Assembly: GCF_002879855.1 (NCBI RefSeq)
Contig: NZ_PNYB01000013.1
Span: forward strand, 1 to 64,000
DNA: 64,000 nucleotides
Source of the DNA: Trinickia soli
GTDB taxonomy: Bacteria; Pseudomonadota; Gammaproteobacteria; Burkholderiales; Burkholderiaceae
Reading direction: 5' to 3'
The notes under the pieces were generated by a model. The model did no database searches, had not been told where the DNA came from, and worked only from the letters and a program-made list of their open reading frames with translations. Each line of letters opens with the position of its first letter. Positions within the stretch are counted from its first letter, which is position 1. A program made the translations under genes and the position numbers. Of the stretch, positions 1 through 9,797 are shown in pieces.

Positions 1-1100
1 CCGGAACCCCGCCCCGGCCCCACCGGCACGCCGTTGTTCTTGGCCCAGTTGATGAAGTCCGCCACGATCAGGAAGTAGCCCGGAAAGCCCATCTTGATGA
101 TCGTGCCGCACTCGAAGTCGAGCCGCTGGTAGTACTTCTCGCGCTCGCGCGAGCGCTCGGCCTCGTCGGCAAAAAGCTCGACGAGGCGCTTTTCCAGGCC
201 CTCTTTCGAGAGCTGGACGAGATAGTCGTCGAGCGACATGCCGTCGGGCGTCGGGAACAGCGGCAGCTTCGGCTTGCCGAGTTCGAGCGTCAGATTGCAG
301 CGCTTGGCAATTTCAACGGTATTGGCGAGCGCCGACGGAATATCGGCGAATCGCTCCGCCATCTCGTCCTGCGTGCAGAACCGCTGTTCGGTCGTGAAGC
401 GTTTCGGACGCCGCGGATTCGCGAGTATGTCGCCTTCCGAAATACAGACGCGCGCTTCGTGCGCCGTGTAATCGTCGGCCGTCATGAATTGGACCGGATG
501 GGTCGCGACGACGGGCAGCTTCAAAGCCGAAGCGAGCGCCACCGCCTGCTGCACGTACGCCTCGCCGCCGGGCTGGCCGGCGCGTTGCAGCTCGATGTAG
601 AACGCGTTCGGAAAGCGCGCAGCCCAACGTTCGGCATGGCGCCTCGCCGCCTGCTCGTTGCCGGCGGCGAGCGCGAGGCCGATGTCGCCTTGCTGGGCGC
701 CGGACAATGCGATCAGGCCCTCGCTGAGCGGCGAGTCGAGCCATTGCGTGTCGAGTTCCGCGCGTCCGCGATATTGGTTCGTAAGCCACGCCTTCGTCAG
801 CAATTCGCACAAGTTCAGGTAACCGCGCCGATCTTTGACGAGCAACAGCAGACGCGACGGTTTGTCGCGATCGTCCGGGTTCATGACCCAGACGTCGCAG
901 CCGGCGATCGGCTTCACGCCTTTGCCGCGGGCTTCCTTGTAGAACCGGACGAGACCGAAAGCATTCGCGAGATCGGTCAATGCGAGCGCGCCCTGACCGT
1001 CGTCGGCAGCGGCTTTGACGATGTCGTCAAGGCGCACGATGCCGTCGGCGATCGAAAATTCGGAATGGACGCGGAGATGGACGAAGCGAGGATCTGACAT
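1..1100 (-). CDS. dnaE: DNA polymerase III subunit alpha (5' part only)
   Basis: This is the catalytic subunit of the replicative polymerase; only the first 366 codons or so are present because the gene runs off the left edge. The protein opens with MSDPRFVHLRVHSEF, the start of the PHP domain with its H-x3-H metal-binding signature. The part next to the window edge reads RLDFECGTIIKMGFPGYF and then VADFINWAKNNGVPVGPGRG, which is the classic entry to the family C polymerase active-site domain. The ATG at 1100 is the natural family start. It is divergent from trhO, with about 200 bp between the two starts. Confidence 0.95.
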   Translation of the reverse strand, partial: MSDPRFVHLRVHSEFSIADGIVRLDDIVKAAADDGQGALALTDLANAFGLVRFYKEARGKGVKPIAGCDVWVMNPDDRDKPSRLLLLVKDRRGYLNLCELLTKAWLTNQYRGRAELDTQWLDSPLSEGLIALSGAQQGDIGLALAAGNEQAARRHAERWAARFPNAFYIELQRAGQPGGEAYVQQAVALASALKLPVVATHPVQFMTADDYTAHEARVCISEGDILANPRRPKRFTTEQRFCTQDEMAERFADIPSALANTVEIAKRCNLTLELGKPKLPLFPTPDGMSLDDYLVQLSKEGLEKRLVELFADEAERSREREKYYQRLDFECGTIIKMGFPGYFLIVADFINWAKNNGVPVGPGRGS

Positions 1101-1302
1101 GGGCCGTATTGTACATCCGGCCTCCGGCTGCGCAGTCCGGCCGAACGGCCAATGACGGACCATCGGCAGTTTGCGGGATAATACGGTTTTCGCCCCTTGC
1201 CGCGCCGCCCGGGCCTCGAGTTCCGGCGATCATGCCGCCCCGCCCATTCAGGGCGGTCGCCGCGCCGGCCGTTGCGGCGGCTTTAATCATTGCACCGCCA
1301 TC

Positions 1303-2166
1303 ATGCGTATCGTCAATCTCGCCGCCTACCGCTTCGTCACCATCGACGCCATCGACACCTGGCGTCCGCTGCTCATCGAGCGGTGTACGGCGCTCGGCCT
1401 GCGCGGCACCATCCTGCTCGCGCCCGAGGGCATCAACCTCTTTGTCGCGGGCACGCCCGAAGCAACGCGCGAATTCGTCGACTACCTGCGCGGCGATCCG
1501 CTGTTCGAGGGCAAATTCGCCGATTTGCAGTTCAAAGAAAGCCTCTCGGAAACGCAGCCGTTTCGCCGCATGCTGGTCAAACGCAAGCGCGAAATCATCA
1601 CGATGCACAAGCCGGCGATCAAGCCGGAGCTTGGCCGCGCACCGTCGGTCGACGCGCCGACGCTCAAGCGCTGGCTCGATAGCGGCCACGACGACGAAGG
1701 CCGCCCTGTCGTCATGCTCGATACGCGCAATGCGTTCGAGGTCGATGTCGGCACCTTCGAAGATGCGATCGATTACCGGATCACGAAATTCAGCGAATTC
1801 CCGGGCATCGTCGAGGCGCGTCGCGACGAGCTCGAAGGCAAGACCGTCGTTTCCTTCTGCACCGGCGGCATCCGTTGCGAGAAAGCGGCCATCCATATGA
1901 AAGAGGCCGGCATCGAGCACGTCTATCAGCTCGAAGGCGGCATTCTCAAGTATTTCGAAGAGGTCGGCGGCGCGCATTATCGCGGCGAGTGCTTTGTCTT
2001 CGACTACCGCACCGCGCTCAACCCGCAGTTGGAACCGACCGAAACCGTGCAATGCTTCGGCTGTCGCGCGGTCGTTGCACCCGAAGCGCAACGCTCGCCG
2101 CTGTACACGCCCGGCAAGACGTGTCCCGCATGCCATCCGGACAAGGACCCGGCGCGCACGGCGTGA
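1303..2166 (+). CDS. trhO: tRNA uridine(34) hydroxylase TrhO (rhodanese family)
   Basis: A 287-aa member of the YceA/TrhO family, which hydroxylates wobble U34 of some tRNAs to 5-hydroxyuridine. The N-terminal acylphosphatase-like domain (about residues 1-95) is followed by a rhodanese domain with the loop [12 protein letters not shown]; Cys186 is the expected catalytic cysteine and Cys192 the second conserved one. The C-terminus carries two Cys-x2-Cys pairs (CFGC and CPAC) typical of the long form. An upstream in-frame ATG at 1171 would add 44 low-complexity residues, so the ATG at 1303 ([11 protein letters not shown]), which matches family N-termini, is preferred. The stop overlaps the gluQ start by 4 bp (GTGA). 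Confidence 0.93.
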   Translation: MRIVNLAAYRFVTIDAIDTWRPLLIERCTALGLRGTILLAPEGINLFVAGTPEATREFVDYLRGDPLFEGKFADLQFKESLSETQPFRRMLVKRKREIITMHKPAIKPELGRAPSVDAPTLKRWLDSGHDDEGRPVVMLDTRNAFEVDVGTFEDAIDYRITKFSEFPGIVEARRDELEGKTVVSFCTGGIRCEKAAIHMKEAGIEHVYQLEGGILKYFEEVGGAHYRGECFVFDYRTALNPQLEPTETVQCFGCRAVVAPEAQRSPLYTPGKTCPACHPDKDPARTA

Positions 2167-3149
2167 CCCGTCCCGCTACGCCTAACGGGCCGCGCGCGAC
2201 GGGCCCGCAGCCGACGTACCGGGGTCGCTTTGCGCCGTCGCCTACCGGTCTGCTTCACGCCGGCTCGCTCGTCGGCGCACTCGCGAGCTATCTCGATGCA
2301 CGCGCACATGGCGGCGTCTGGCTCGTGCGAATCGAAGACATCGATGGACCGCGCACAGTGCCGGGCGCCGATCGCGCCATCCTGGAAACACTTGCGCGCT
2401 TCGGCATGGAAAGCGACGAGCCGCCCGTCTGGCAAAGCACGCGCACGGCCCATTACGCGCGGGCATTCGACCGTCTCGAGCACGCAGGGCTCGTCTATCC
2501 CTGCGGCTGCACGCGTAAGGAAATTGCCGACTCTCTGGCGAACGCGCACGAGCGCCATACGACCCTCGCTTACCCTGGCACTTGTCGCACCGGCCTGCAC
2601 GGGAAGATCGCGCGCGCCTGGCGATTGCGCGTGCCCGATGGCGCCGATGCCGAAGTCACGTTCGAAGATCGATGGCAAGGGACGCAGACGCAAAATCTTG
2701 CGCTCGAAGTGGGCGATTTCGTGCTCAAGCGCGCCGATGGGCAGTGGGCATATCAACTCGCGGTCGTCGTCGACGATGCCGAACAAGCCATCACGCACGT
2801 CGTGCGGGGTGCGGACCTGCTTGATTCAACGGCGCGCCAGATCTATTTGCAGCGCTGCCTGGGCGTGCCGACACCCTCGTATCTGCATGTACCGGTTGTT
2901 GTCACCGCCGAAGGCGAAAAGCTCAGCAAGCAGACGGGCGCCCGCGCGCTCGATCGCAACGATCCGCTGCCGGCACTCGTCGCGGCTGCCCGGCACCTGG
3001 GGCTTGCGCTCGCATGTGATGCTGACAACACCACCGCTCGTCCCCACCTCGCCGCGCAGGCCTACACCTCCCTCGACGCGTTCTACGACGACGCTGTCGC
3101 AGCTTGGGCACAGCGATTCGTCGATGGCGGCTCGGACGCACAGCGTTGA
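2163..3149 (+). CDS. gluQ: glutamyl-Q tRNA(Asp) synthetase
   Basis: A truncated GluRS-like enzyme that charges glutamate onto the queuosine base at position 34 of tRNA-Asp rather than onto a 3' end. The class I HIGH-type motif lies in [15 protein letters not shown] and the KMSKS-type motif in [10 protein letters not shown]; the Cys cluster CGCTRKE sits between, and the anticodon-binding domain of true GluRS is absent. The GTG at 2163 is chosen because it overlaps the trhO stop in a GTGA coupling; an ATG at 2133 is possible. At about 328 aa it is slightly longer than the usual 290-310 aa, with a short N-terminal extension and a variable C-terminus. Confidence 0.92.
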   Translation: MTRPATPNGPRATGPQPTYRGRFAPSPTGLLHAGSLVGALASYLDARAHGGVWLVRIEDIDGPRTVPGADRAILETLARFGMESDEPPVWQSTRTAHYARAFDRLEHAGLVYPCGCTRKEIADSLANAHERHTTLAYPGTCRTGLHGKIARAWRLRVPDGADAEVTFEDRWQGTQTQNLALEVGDFVLKRADGQWAYQLAVVVDDAEQAITHVVRGADLLDSTARQIYLQRCLGVPTPSYLHVPVVVTAEGEKLSKQTGARALDRNDPLPALVAAARHLGLALACDADNTTARPHLAAQAYTSLDAFYDDAVAAWAQRFVDGGSDAQR

Positions 3150-3223
3150 CGCGAGCCAGCGCGCCGGCTCACCGTATTCGGTCGTCGATCACGCACCAGC
3201 CCTGACTGGCACTCATCTGCCGT

Positions 3224-4240
3224 TCATCCGTCGCGAAAGATGAAGCTGTAGGCACTCAGCGCGGGCGCGCCACCCAGGTGGGCGTAGAGCACGCGCGAGC
3301 CGGGCTCGAATTCGCCCCGCCGCACCTTATCGATCATGCCGTGCATCGACTTGCCCTCGTAAACGGGGTCGGTCAGCATGCCTTCCATGCGCGCGCACAA
3401 ACGAATCGCTTCGAGCGTGCCTTCGTTCGGCAAACCGTACTCGGGGCCGCCGTAACGCGTATCGAGCACGACGTCGTTCGGCTTGATGGAGCGGCCCAGA
3501 CCAACGAGTTCCGCCGTATGCTCTGCGATGCGCGCGATCTGCGCGCGGGTGGCCTCGGGCTTGGCCGAAGCGTCGATGCCGATCACGCGATCGGCGCGCC
3601 CGTCATCGGCGAAACCGACCACCATGCCGGCCTGCGTGCTGCCTGTCACCGAGCAGACGACGATGTAGTCGAAGCGAAATCCGAGTTCAGCCTCCTGCTG
3701 GCGCACCTCCTGAGCAAAGCCGACGAACCCTAGTCCGCCCAGCCGGTGCTCCGAGCAACCGGCCGGAATGGCATACGGTTTGCCGCCGGCGGCGCGCACG
3801 CTCTCGAGCGCCTCCTCCCAACTCTTACGAATGCCGATATCGAAACCGTCCGGTACGAGACGAACATCCGCGCCGAGGATGCGCGAGAGCTCGATGTTGC
3901 CGACGCGATCATAGACGGCGTCATAGGAGTTGACCCAGTTCTCCTGCACGAGCACGCACTTCATGCCCAGATGCGCGGCGACGGCCGCGACCTGCCGCGT
4001 CTGATTCGACTGAATTCCGCCGATCGACACGAGCGTATCGCAGCCTTGCTCGATGGCTTCGGGCACGAGGTATTCGAGCTTGCGTGTCTTGTTGCCGCCG
4101 AACGCGAGACCGCTGTTGCAGTCCTCGCGCTTCGCATAAAGCTCGACCTTGCCGCCCAGGTGCGCACTCAAGCGCGCCAACGGATGAATAGGTGTCGGGC
4201 CAAACGTCAAGGGATAACGAGGGAATCGTTGCAGATTCAT
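3224..4240 (-). CDS. acdS: 1-aminocyclopropane-1-carboxylate deaminase
   Basis: PLP enzyme of 338 aa (the family's usual length) that opens the ACC ring to 2-oxobutyrate and ammonia, lowering plant ethylene and feeding nitrogen to the bacterium. All residues that separate true ACC deaminases from D-cysteine desulfhydrase relatives are visible: Lys51 (PLP Schiff base, GGNK), Ser78 (IQSNQ), Tyr268 (GPEYG), Tyr294-Glu295 (DPVYEG) and Leu322 (AHLGG). It is divergent from the Lrp-type gene acdR, the usual Burkholderia arrangement, and convergent with gluQ. The gene suggests plant-associated life. Confidence 0.97.
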   Translation of the reverse strand: MNLQRFPRYPLTFGPTPIHPLARLSAHLGGKVELYAKREDCNSGLAFGGNKTRKLEYLVPEAIEQGCDTLVSIGGIQSNQTRQVAAVAAHLGMKCVLVQENWVNSYDAVYDRVGNIELSRILGADVRLVPDGFDIGIRKSWEEALESVRAAGGKPYAIPAGCSEHRLGGLGFVGFAQEVRQQEAELGFRFDYIVVCSVTGSTQAGMVVGFADDGRADRVIGIDASAKPEATRAQIARIAEHTAELVGLGRSIKPNDVVLDTRYGGPEYGLPNEGTLEAIRLCARMEGMLTDPVYEGKSMHGMIDKVRRGEFEPGSRVLYAHLGGAPALSAYSFIFRDG

Positions 4241-4439
4241 CGAAGCCTCCAGTCGGTGGAGCGCGCGCTGGCAAGCGCGGTCAAGGATGGGCGATGCCGC
4301 TCAAAGAAAAGATGAGCCGCCGCATACCGGAAGATGATAGGGATGTATCGACGAAATGAGCTTGCAAAGTTGCGGGGCACTGCTTAATTTTAATTATCAA
4401 TATTTCGGTCTTCCCTAACGAACTCTTCCCGTTACCGCT
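4241..4439. promoter_or_regulatory. acdS-acdR divergent control region
   Basis: This is the 199-bp space between two divergent start codons. Most is GC-rich, but 4384-4405 is a markedly AT-rich block (core TTAATTTTAATTATC) close to the acdR side. In characterised acdS loci an Lrp-type AcdR binds an Lrp box in this space and acts with ACC. I can see the AT-rich segment; that it is the AcdR site is inference. Confidence 0.55.
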
Positions 4440-5012
4440 ATGTGCGCAACGAAATTGCGTGGCCCTGCTCGTCATGCCGCGTCGCCGTCTCGCTCCATTT
4501 CGGCGCGGGCCACCGACCACTCGCCCGCGAAGCAGGAACAGGTCGGTCTCTCGCAACTCGACCGCATCGATCGGGCGATCCTCAAGCAACTCCAGCACGA
4601 TGCATCGATCTCGAACGTTGCGTTGGCGCGCAAGGTCAGGCTCAGCGCACCCGCATGCCTGCGGCGCGTGGAACGGCTCAAAGCGCTCGGCATGATACGA
4701 AGCATCGTGGCATTGCTCGAGCCGAAGGCTGTCGGCGCGGGGATGCTCGTTGTGATCGGGATCGTGCTGGACCGGTCGACGCCCGATGCGTTCGCCGCGT
4801 TCGAGCAAGCAGCGCGCGACGTCTCAGGATGCATGGAATGTCACGTCGTGACGGGCGAATTCGACTACTTCATGCTCGTGCGCACGCGCGATAGCGAAAG
4901 CTTCAACCGGCTGCATGCCGAGCAATTGCTTTACCTGCCGGGGGTGCGGCAAATCCGCTCGTTTATGGTGCTCAAGGAGATCTTGTCGACGACGGAGTTT
5001 CCGCTCGGCTAG
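4440..5012 (+). CDS. acdR: Lrp/AsnC-family regulator of ACC deaminase
   Basis: A 190-aa Lrp/AsnC regulator. After a roughly 35-residue Arg/Ser-rich N-terminal extension comes LSQLDRIDRAILKQLQHD, the start of the AsnC winged helix, with its recognition helix in VRLSAPACLRRVERL; the C-terminal RAM ligand-binding domain runs from about residue 95 (LVVIGIVLD) to the end. Its divergent position next to acdS identifies it as AcdR. The long N-terminus could mean a later start, but no later Met precedes the helix-turn-helix. Confidence 0.9.
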   Translation: MCATKLRGPARHAASPSRSISARATDHSPAKQEQVGLSQLDRIDRAILKQLQHDASISNVALARKVRLSAPACLRRVERLKALGMIRSIVALLEPKAVGAGMLVVIGIVLDRSTPDAFAAFEQAARDVSGCMECHVVTGEFDYFMLVRTRDSESFNRLHAEQLLYLPGVRQIRSFMVLKEILSTTEFPLG

Positions 5013-5345
5013 CGATCAGTCAGGACTGCTAAGCATATTGATGTAGCGATGACAACGCGCGCGATCCTATCAAGCCGCTATCTCGCGGGCCAGCTGACGC
5101 TGCAAAGGGTCGTACCCGCCATGCAGTTCGCAGCGTAGCGTCCGATCAATATCGTTTTCACTACGGGTCGACGGAAACACAGCTGTTACAGCGGTAAATA
5201 GACTCCTGGGTAGCAAATGGACAGTGCGTTGCGCACGCTCACTCGCCGCAACGCGGTAACAGTTGACTGACCATCTGCGTAACGCTGCCGCGCAGCACCT
5301 CGCGTTTGGCAGCCTTTCGAACCACTCCCAAGGAGAAAACCATCC
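5013..5345. other. intergenic space with no gene seen
   Basis: I find no credible coding frame, tRNA or clear terminator in these 333 bp. The last 20 bp hold the strong ribosome-binding site (AAGGAG) of the next gene. Confidence 0.6.
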
Positions 5346-5873
5346 ATGTTTCCAGCTGACATCGGCCGCTCCCCGATTGCGACCTACGCGCAAATGCCGA
5401 CTCCGAACGACATGGGATCGCTTGCGCCGTCAGCGGCGCCGACAGCCGTCCCCGCCAGCGCCTCGTCCGCCAATGACGCCGGGGGTCCATTGATCGTCGC
5501 TCGCAACGACGATGGCGGTGCAGCAGACAGAGCTGCCGCCGACGCCGCAGGTGCGAAGGAAAGAGCCGCGGCCGACGCCGCAGGCGCGAAGGAGAGAGCT
5601 GCGGCCGATGCCGCCGGTGCGAAGGAGCGAGCCGCCGCTGACGCACAGGGCGCGAAAGATCGAGCAGCAAGCGATAAGCAGCTTGGCCTTTCCAGAGACG
5701 CATCCAACGCGAATTCGGCGCCGGCGGCATCACATGGCAGCAGTGTCGTTCCGATCGTCGAGGGCGCGGCGATCGCCGTTGGCGCCGTGGCAGTCATTGC
5801 CGCGCTCGCCCCCGTCGAGATCCCTGCCGGTATCGCAACGGGCGTGCTCGGCGGCCTGGCCGCCATCTTCTAG
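5346..5873 (+). CDS. uncharacterised protein with 11-residue repeats and hydrophobic tail
   Basis: A 175-aa protein I do not recognise. A good Shine-Dalgarno (AAGGAGAAAACC) precedes the ATG. Residues 1-55 are Pro/Ala/Ser-rich. About residues 60-108 hold four tandem 11-residue units of the form (E/D)RAAADAAGAK plus a decayed fifth, encoded by a 33-bp repeat (roughly 5521-5670). The C-terminal 40 residues (PIVEGAAIAVGAVAVIAAL onward) are hydrophobic and Gly/Ala-rich, enough for one or two membrane-inserting helices, and end at GGLAAIF. There is no N-terminal signal peptide. The 11-mer spacing with charged residues resembles group 3 LEA or hendecad coiled-coil repeats. Function unknown. Confidence 0.75.
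   Translation: MFPADIGRSPIATYAQMPTPNDMGSLAPSAAPTAVPASASSANDAGGPLIVARNDDGGAADRAAADAAGAKERAAADAAGAKERAAADAAGAKERAAADAQGAKDRAASDKQLGLSRDASNANSAPAASHGSSVVPIVEGAAIAVGAVAVIAALAPVEIPAGIATGVLGGLAAIF
5521..5670 (+). repeat. 33-bp tandem repeat inside the preceding gene
   Basis: Four consecutive near-identical 33-bp units encode (E/D)RAAADAAGAK. Successive copies differ mainly at third positions, so the repeat is not brand new, but length variation between strains is likely. Boundaries are approximate. Confidence 0.8.
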
Positions 5874-5980
5874 CCGGCGCGAGCCGCCCGCCCTCCACGT
5901 CCCGAGGGCGTTGGCACCGCGCGGCACCGCTGCGGCAAAAACTTACAGTGGTAGAGCGCCCGGCAAGCCCTGCTATTTGG

Positions 5981-7420
5981 TTAGGAGGACGAACTATTTC
6001 GCCGCGGCATCCCAAATCCGCCAAGCAGCGCCGCGAGCGGCTGCTTCGGCGCTTTCCCGGGCGCAGCCTCGGTCTTTTTCGTTTCGTCTTCCTTCCGCGC
6101 GGAGGGCGAGGGCTCATAGGGCTTCAGGAAGAAATCGTCGATCGGCGCGTGATTGACGCGATAGCTCGTGCGTTCGTGTCCGCCCGCCCGACGCCGCCCC
6201 GGATGCTCGTCGCGTTCGCGACGGGCATGATCCTCGCGCCCCCGGCGCGCCGGCACTTGCACGGTAAGCTGCTGCACCTGCAGCGGCTTCTTGATCAGCT
6301 TTTCAATGTCGGCCAATTGCTTGCGTTCGTTGTGGCTGCAAAGCGATAGTGCATCGCCCGACGCCCCCGCGCGCCCCGTCCGTCCGATGCGGTGAACATA
6401 GTCCTCGGCGTTGAACGGCAAATCGAAGTTGATGACAGCCGGCAACTCGACGATATCGAGCCCGCGCGCAGCGACGTCGGTTGCGACGAGCGCCTCGATT
6501 TCGCCGCGCTTGAACGCATCGAGCGCCTGCATGCGCTCGTTTTGCGTCTTGTCGCCGTGGATGGCGGTGGCGACTACACCGTCACGTTCGAGCTGCCTCG
6601 CGAGCCGGCTTGCGCCGATCTTGCTGTTGCAGAAAACGATCACCTGTTTCAGTTCGCGCTCGCGGATCAGTTGCACGACGGCGCCCGTCTTGTCGCCTTC
6701 TGCCACTTCATAGACGAGCTGCGTGACATTTGTCGCCGTCGAGTTGCTGCGCGCGACTTCGATCGTCTGCGGGTTGCGCAGATAGGTCGAGGCGAGCTTC
6801 TTGATCTCGGGTGAGAACGTGGCCGAAAAAAGCAGCGTCTGACGTTCTTTGGGCAACAAATTGAGAATGCGCTGCAAATCGGGCAAAAAGCCCATGTCCA
6901 GCATGCGATCGGCCTCGTCGAGGACGAGGATCTGCACCTGTCCTAGATTGGCGGTTTTTTGCTGAACGTGGTCGAGCAGGCGGCCCGGCGTCGCAATCAG
7001 AATTTCAACGCCACGCCGCAGCTCGGCCGACTGCGGATTCATGTCGACGCCGCCGAACACCACAGCACTGCGCAGCGGCGTGTGCTTCCCGTACGACTGC
7101 ACGTTCGCTGCAACCTGGTCGGCCAATTCGCGCGTCGGCGTGAGGATCAGTGCGCGTACCGGGTGGCGCGCCGGCGACGCGCTCGTACTCGCGGCGGGCA
7201 GCAAGCGCTGAATGATCGGCAGAGAGAAGCTCGCCGTCTTGCCGGTGCCGGTTTGCGCGGCGCCCATGACGTCGCGTCCGGACAAGACGACCGGGATCGC
7301 CTGCGCCTGGATCGGCGTAGGCGTGGAGTAGCCCTGTTCGGCGACGGCCCTCAGAATTTCCGGGGCGAGACCGAACTGGTCGAAAGTCTCGGTAATAGGC
7401 GTGACAGCGGGATCGGACAT
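5981..7420 (-). CDS. rhlE: DEAD-box ATP-dependent RNA helicase RhlE
   Basis: A 479-aa DEAD-box helicase. In order: Q motif (FDQFGL ... TPTPIQAQAIP), motif I AQTGTGKT, Ia PTRELADQ, GG, TPGRLLDH, motif II DEAD (VLDEADRMLD), motif III SATF, motif IV VIFCNSK, motif V ATDVAARGLD and motif VI HRIGRTGRAG. The C-terminus is a basic, low-complexity tail ending in a short Phe/Pro segment and MPRRNSSSS, as in Burkholderia RhlE. The start at 7420 (MSDPAVTPITETFDQFG) fits family members. Likely roles are RNA remodelling and ribosome assembly at low temperature. Confidence 0.95.
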   Translation of the reverse strand: MSDPAVTPITETFDQFGLAPEILRAVAEQGYSTPTPIQAQAIPVVLSGRDVMGAAQTGTGKTASFSLPIIQRLLPAASTSASPARHPVRALILTPTRELADQVAANVQSYGKHTPLRSAVVFGGVDMNPQSAELRRGVEILIATPGRLLDHVQQKTANLGQVQILVLDEADRMLDMGFLPDLQRILNLLPKERQTLLFSATFSPEIKKLASTYLRNPQTIEVARSNSTATNVTQLVYEVAEGDKTGAVVQLIRERELKQVIVFCNSKIGASRLARQLERDGVVATAIHGDKTQNERMQALDAFKRGEIEALVATDVAARGLDIVELPAVINFDLPFNAEDYVHRIGRTGRAGASGDALSLCSHNERKQLADIEKLIKKPLQVQQLTVQVPARRGREDHARRERDEHPGRRRAGGHERTSYRVNHAPIDDFFLKPYEPSPSARKEDETKKTEAAPGKAPKQPLAALLGGFGMPRRNSSSS

Positions 7421-7793
7421 GGTGGCGTTCGCTAAAAGTGCGCCGCTAAGCGCTGCGTCGGTCGAGCGCGCGGCTGCGGCCGCACAGCCGCTCGATAGAG
7501 ATCGACGTGAAGGCGGAGCCACGGCAAGTCTCACGCTCTCGCGGAGGACGCCCGAAAGGACCGCGCTTCGCGCGTGGCCGGCTCCAGCCGACGGACATGC
7601 CGCCGGAAAGGCCGGTATTGTAGCACTGCAAGGTTGCACGAGCCGTGCCCAGGCCAACCCGGCCGCGTAAGCGACGGGATCGGGCCCGATCGAACCCTTT
7701 GCAGCGCGCCGCAGCTTCCCTTGCCCGCGCCGGCCGGCCGCTGCCGGACGCGCGCCCTACAAGAGCCTGGAGCACGCCCCGGGCAGCGAAAGA
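7421..7793. other. intergenic space upstream of rhlE
   Basis: 373 bp between the rhlE start and the purT stop. It is GC-rich, with short imperfect inverted repeats but no T-run terminator, no RNA gene and no convincing small reading frame. It must hold the rhlE promoter. Confidence 0.5.
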
Positions 7794-9008
7794 TCAGCGC
7801 GTCGACACCGGCCGCACTGCTGCGGCGGCCTCGAGCGCACGCTCGCGCGCTTCGTCGATGTTCGCGCCGGTCGCCACGGCTACGCCCATGCGACGCTTCT
7901 TGAAGCTCTCGGGTTTGCCGAACAGGCGCAGGTCCGCGCCGGGCACCGAAAGCGCCTCGCGCACGCCTTCGAACGCAATGCCGGCTTCATCGAGCCCACC
8001 GTAAATAACGGCCGAAGCGGCCGGCTCCGACAGGGACGTATCGACGGGCAGCCCGAGAATCGCGCGCGCATGCAGTTCGAACTCCGACAGGCGCTGCGAG
8101 CGCAGCGTAACGAGCCCGGTATCGTGAGGACGCGGACTGACTTCGGAGAACCAGACTTCGTCCCCGCGCACGAACAGCTCGACGCCGAAGACGCCTCGCC
8201 CGCCCAGCGCGCTCGTGACCCCCTCGGAGATCTCTCTGGCGCGGGCAAGCGCTGCCGCCGACATCGGTTGCGGCTGCCACGACTGCACGTAGTCGCCGTC
8301 GACCTGCAAGTGGCCGATCGGTTCGCAAAACGACGTCTGCACGGTCCCGGTGGCAGGATCGACGGCGCGCACGGTCAGCAACGTGATTTCGTAGTCGAAC
8401 GTGACGAACCCCTCGACGATGACGCGCCCCACATTGACGCGCGCACCGGCCGTCGCGTATTGCCAGGCGTGGTCGAGGTCGGCGTCGCCGCGCAGGACGG
8501 ACTGACCTTTGCCCGAAGACGACATGACGGGCTTCACGACGCACGGATAACCGATGCGGGCGACCGCGGCCTTGAACGATTCAACAGAATCGGCAAATGC
8601 ATACGGCGAAGTCGGCAACCCCAGTGTCTCGGCCGCGAGGCGGCGAATGCCTTCACGGTTCATCGTGAGTTGCGTCGCGCGCGCGGTCGGGATGACTTCG
8701 GCCAGCCCCTGAGCTTCGATATCGGCCAGGGCATCGGTCGCGATCGCCTCGATTTCGGGCACGACCAGATGCGGCCGTTCGGCTTGCACGAGGGCTTTGA
8801 TCGCCTCGGCATCGGTCATGTCGATCGTATGGGCGCGATGTGCGACCTGGTGGCCCGGCGCATTCGGGTAACGATCGACGGCGATGACTTCGACGCCCAG
8901 CCGCTGAAGCGCGATGATGACTTCCTTGCCGAGTTCGCCTGCCCCGAGCAGCATGACGCGCGTGGCCGAGGGCGAGAGCGGCGTGCCGATCCGTTGACCG
9001 ATCTGCAT
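7794..9008 (-). CDS. purT: formate-dependent phosphoribosylglycinamide formyltransferase (GAR transformylase 2)
   Basis: A 404-aa ATP-grasp enzyme that makes formyl-GAR from GAR, formate and ATP in purine synthesis, independently of folate. The start [19 protein letters not shown] leads into the pre-ATP-grasp Rossmann fold ([11 protein letters not shown]). Signature segments include [29 protein letters not shown] (ATP loop) and [14 protein letters not shown] (metal/ATP site). Further upstream in-frame codons encode low-complexity residues, so the ATG at 9008 is used. Monocistronic and divergent from the META lipoprotein. Confidence 0.96.
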   Translation of the reverse strand: MQIGQRIGTPLSPSATRVMLLGAGELGKEVIIALQRLGVEVIAVDRYPNAPGHQVAHRAHTIDMTDAEAIKALVQAERPHLVVPEIEAIATDALADIEAQGLAEVIPTARATQLTMNREGIRRLAAETLGLPTSPYAFADSVESFKAAVARIGYPCVVKPVMSSSGKGQSVLRGDADLDHAWQYATAGARVNVGRVIVEGFVTFDYEITLLTVRAVDPATGTVQTSFCEPIGHLQVDGDYVQSWQPQPMSAAALARAREISEGVTSALGGRGVFGVELFVRGDEVWFSEVSPRPHDTGLVTLRSQRLSEFELHARAILGLPVDTSLSEPAASAVIYGGLDEAGIAFEGVREALSVPGADLRLFGKPESFKKRRMGVAVATGANIDEARERALEAAAAVRPVSTR

Positions 9009-9205
9009 GACGTGATCCCGTATCCGTATATTGGAAAGAGGGCCGATCCTAACATGCGCGGCGCCGTCATTCGGCCTCGGGCGCATACGCCCAGGCACAC
9101 GTTGTCCGTTCGGACAAGGCGGTTGCGACACGCATCCGCTCACGCGGTGCAACGGGAGTGCGTTACCCTTACGCCTTCGTCAGTTCAAAAAGAAGGTTCG
9201 GGGCC

Positions 9206-9760
9206 ATGTCGACTCCACTCAATGCGCCGTCCCGAGACGCCTCCGGCGCCTCGCGCAAGCGCTTGTCGCCGTGCGTCGGCGCGTTCGCGGTTGCGGTTGC
9301 ACTCGCGCTCGCTGGTTGCACGATGCCGACACACCCGGATTCCGCTGCCGGGCCCGGCAATCCGCTCAATCCGGCCGGCGTGCAACTGCTCGACGACACG
9401 AGCTGGGTGCTCAAACGCGCGCAGACGAGCGACGGCCGTCCCGCGCTCGACGTTCCGGCCGACCCGACGGCGGCGCCTACGCTCACGCTCGACACCAACT
9501 CGGGCCAGCGTCGCGCAAGCGGTTTTGCGGGCTGCAACCGATTCTCGGGCACTTACAATCTCGCCAGCGGCAACATGACGTTCGGTCCTCTGGCGACGAC
9601 GCGCAAGACATGCGGCCCGGACGCCGACCGGCTCGAGCAGGCCTATCTGGACGCCTTGGCGCACATCGGCACGACGCTCGTGCAAATGCGACCGCCGCAG
9701 GAAATGCGAATCATCGCGACGACCGGCCTCACGCTGACGTTCGCGCGCGAATCCCGATGA
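9206..9760 (+). CDS. META-domain (HslJ-like) lipoprotein
   Basis: A 184-aa secreted lipoprotein. After [11 protein letters not shown] and a basic n-region comes a hydrophobic stretch and the lipobox LAGC (Cys near residue 33). The mature part starts with a Pro/Gly linker and then a META domain: [10 protein letters not shown] ... [12 protein letters not shown] ... [10 protein letters not shown] ... LEQAYLDAL, the usual pattern of HslJ and related heat- or acid-stress envelope proteins. The ATG at 9206 has AGAAGG upstream and puts the signal peptide near the N-terminus; the in-frame ATG at 9158 is less likely. Its molecular function is not established. Confidence 0.85.
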   Translation: MSTPLNAPSRDASGASRKRLSPCVGAFAVAVALALAGCTMPTHPDSAAGPGNPLNPAGVQLLDDTSWVLKRAQTSDGRPALDVPADPTAAPTLTLDTNSGQRRASGFAGCNRFSGTYNLASGNMTFGPLATTRKTCGPDADRLEQAYLDALAHIGTTLVQMRPPQEMRIIATTGLTLTFARESR

Positions 9761-9797
9761 TGCGCGCGGCGCGTCTTTCCCGAATGTTTTACCTTCT

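Noticed and set aside
1027-2136. 369-codon minus-strand frame opposite trhO
   Set aside because: The trhO product is clear on the other strand; this frame is its shadow.
5935-6000. tRNA-like string CAGTGGTAGAGC
   Set aside because: It resembles a tRNA D-arm, but there is no acceptor pairing, no T-arm GTTCGA-type sequence and no cloverleaf around it.
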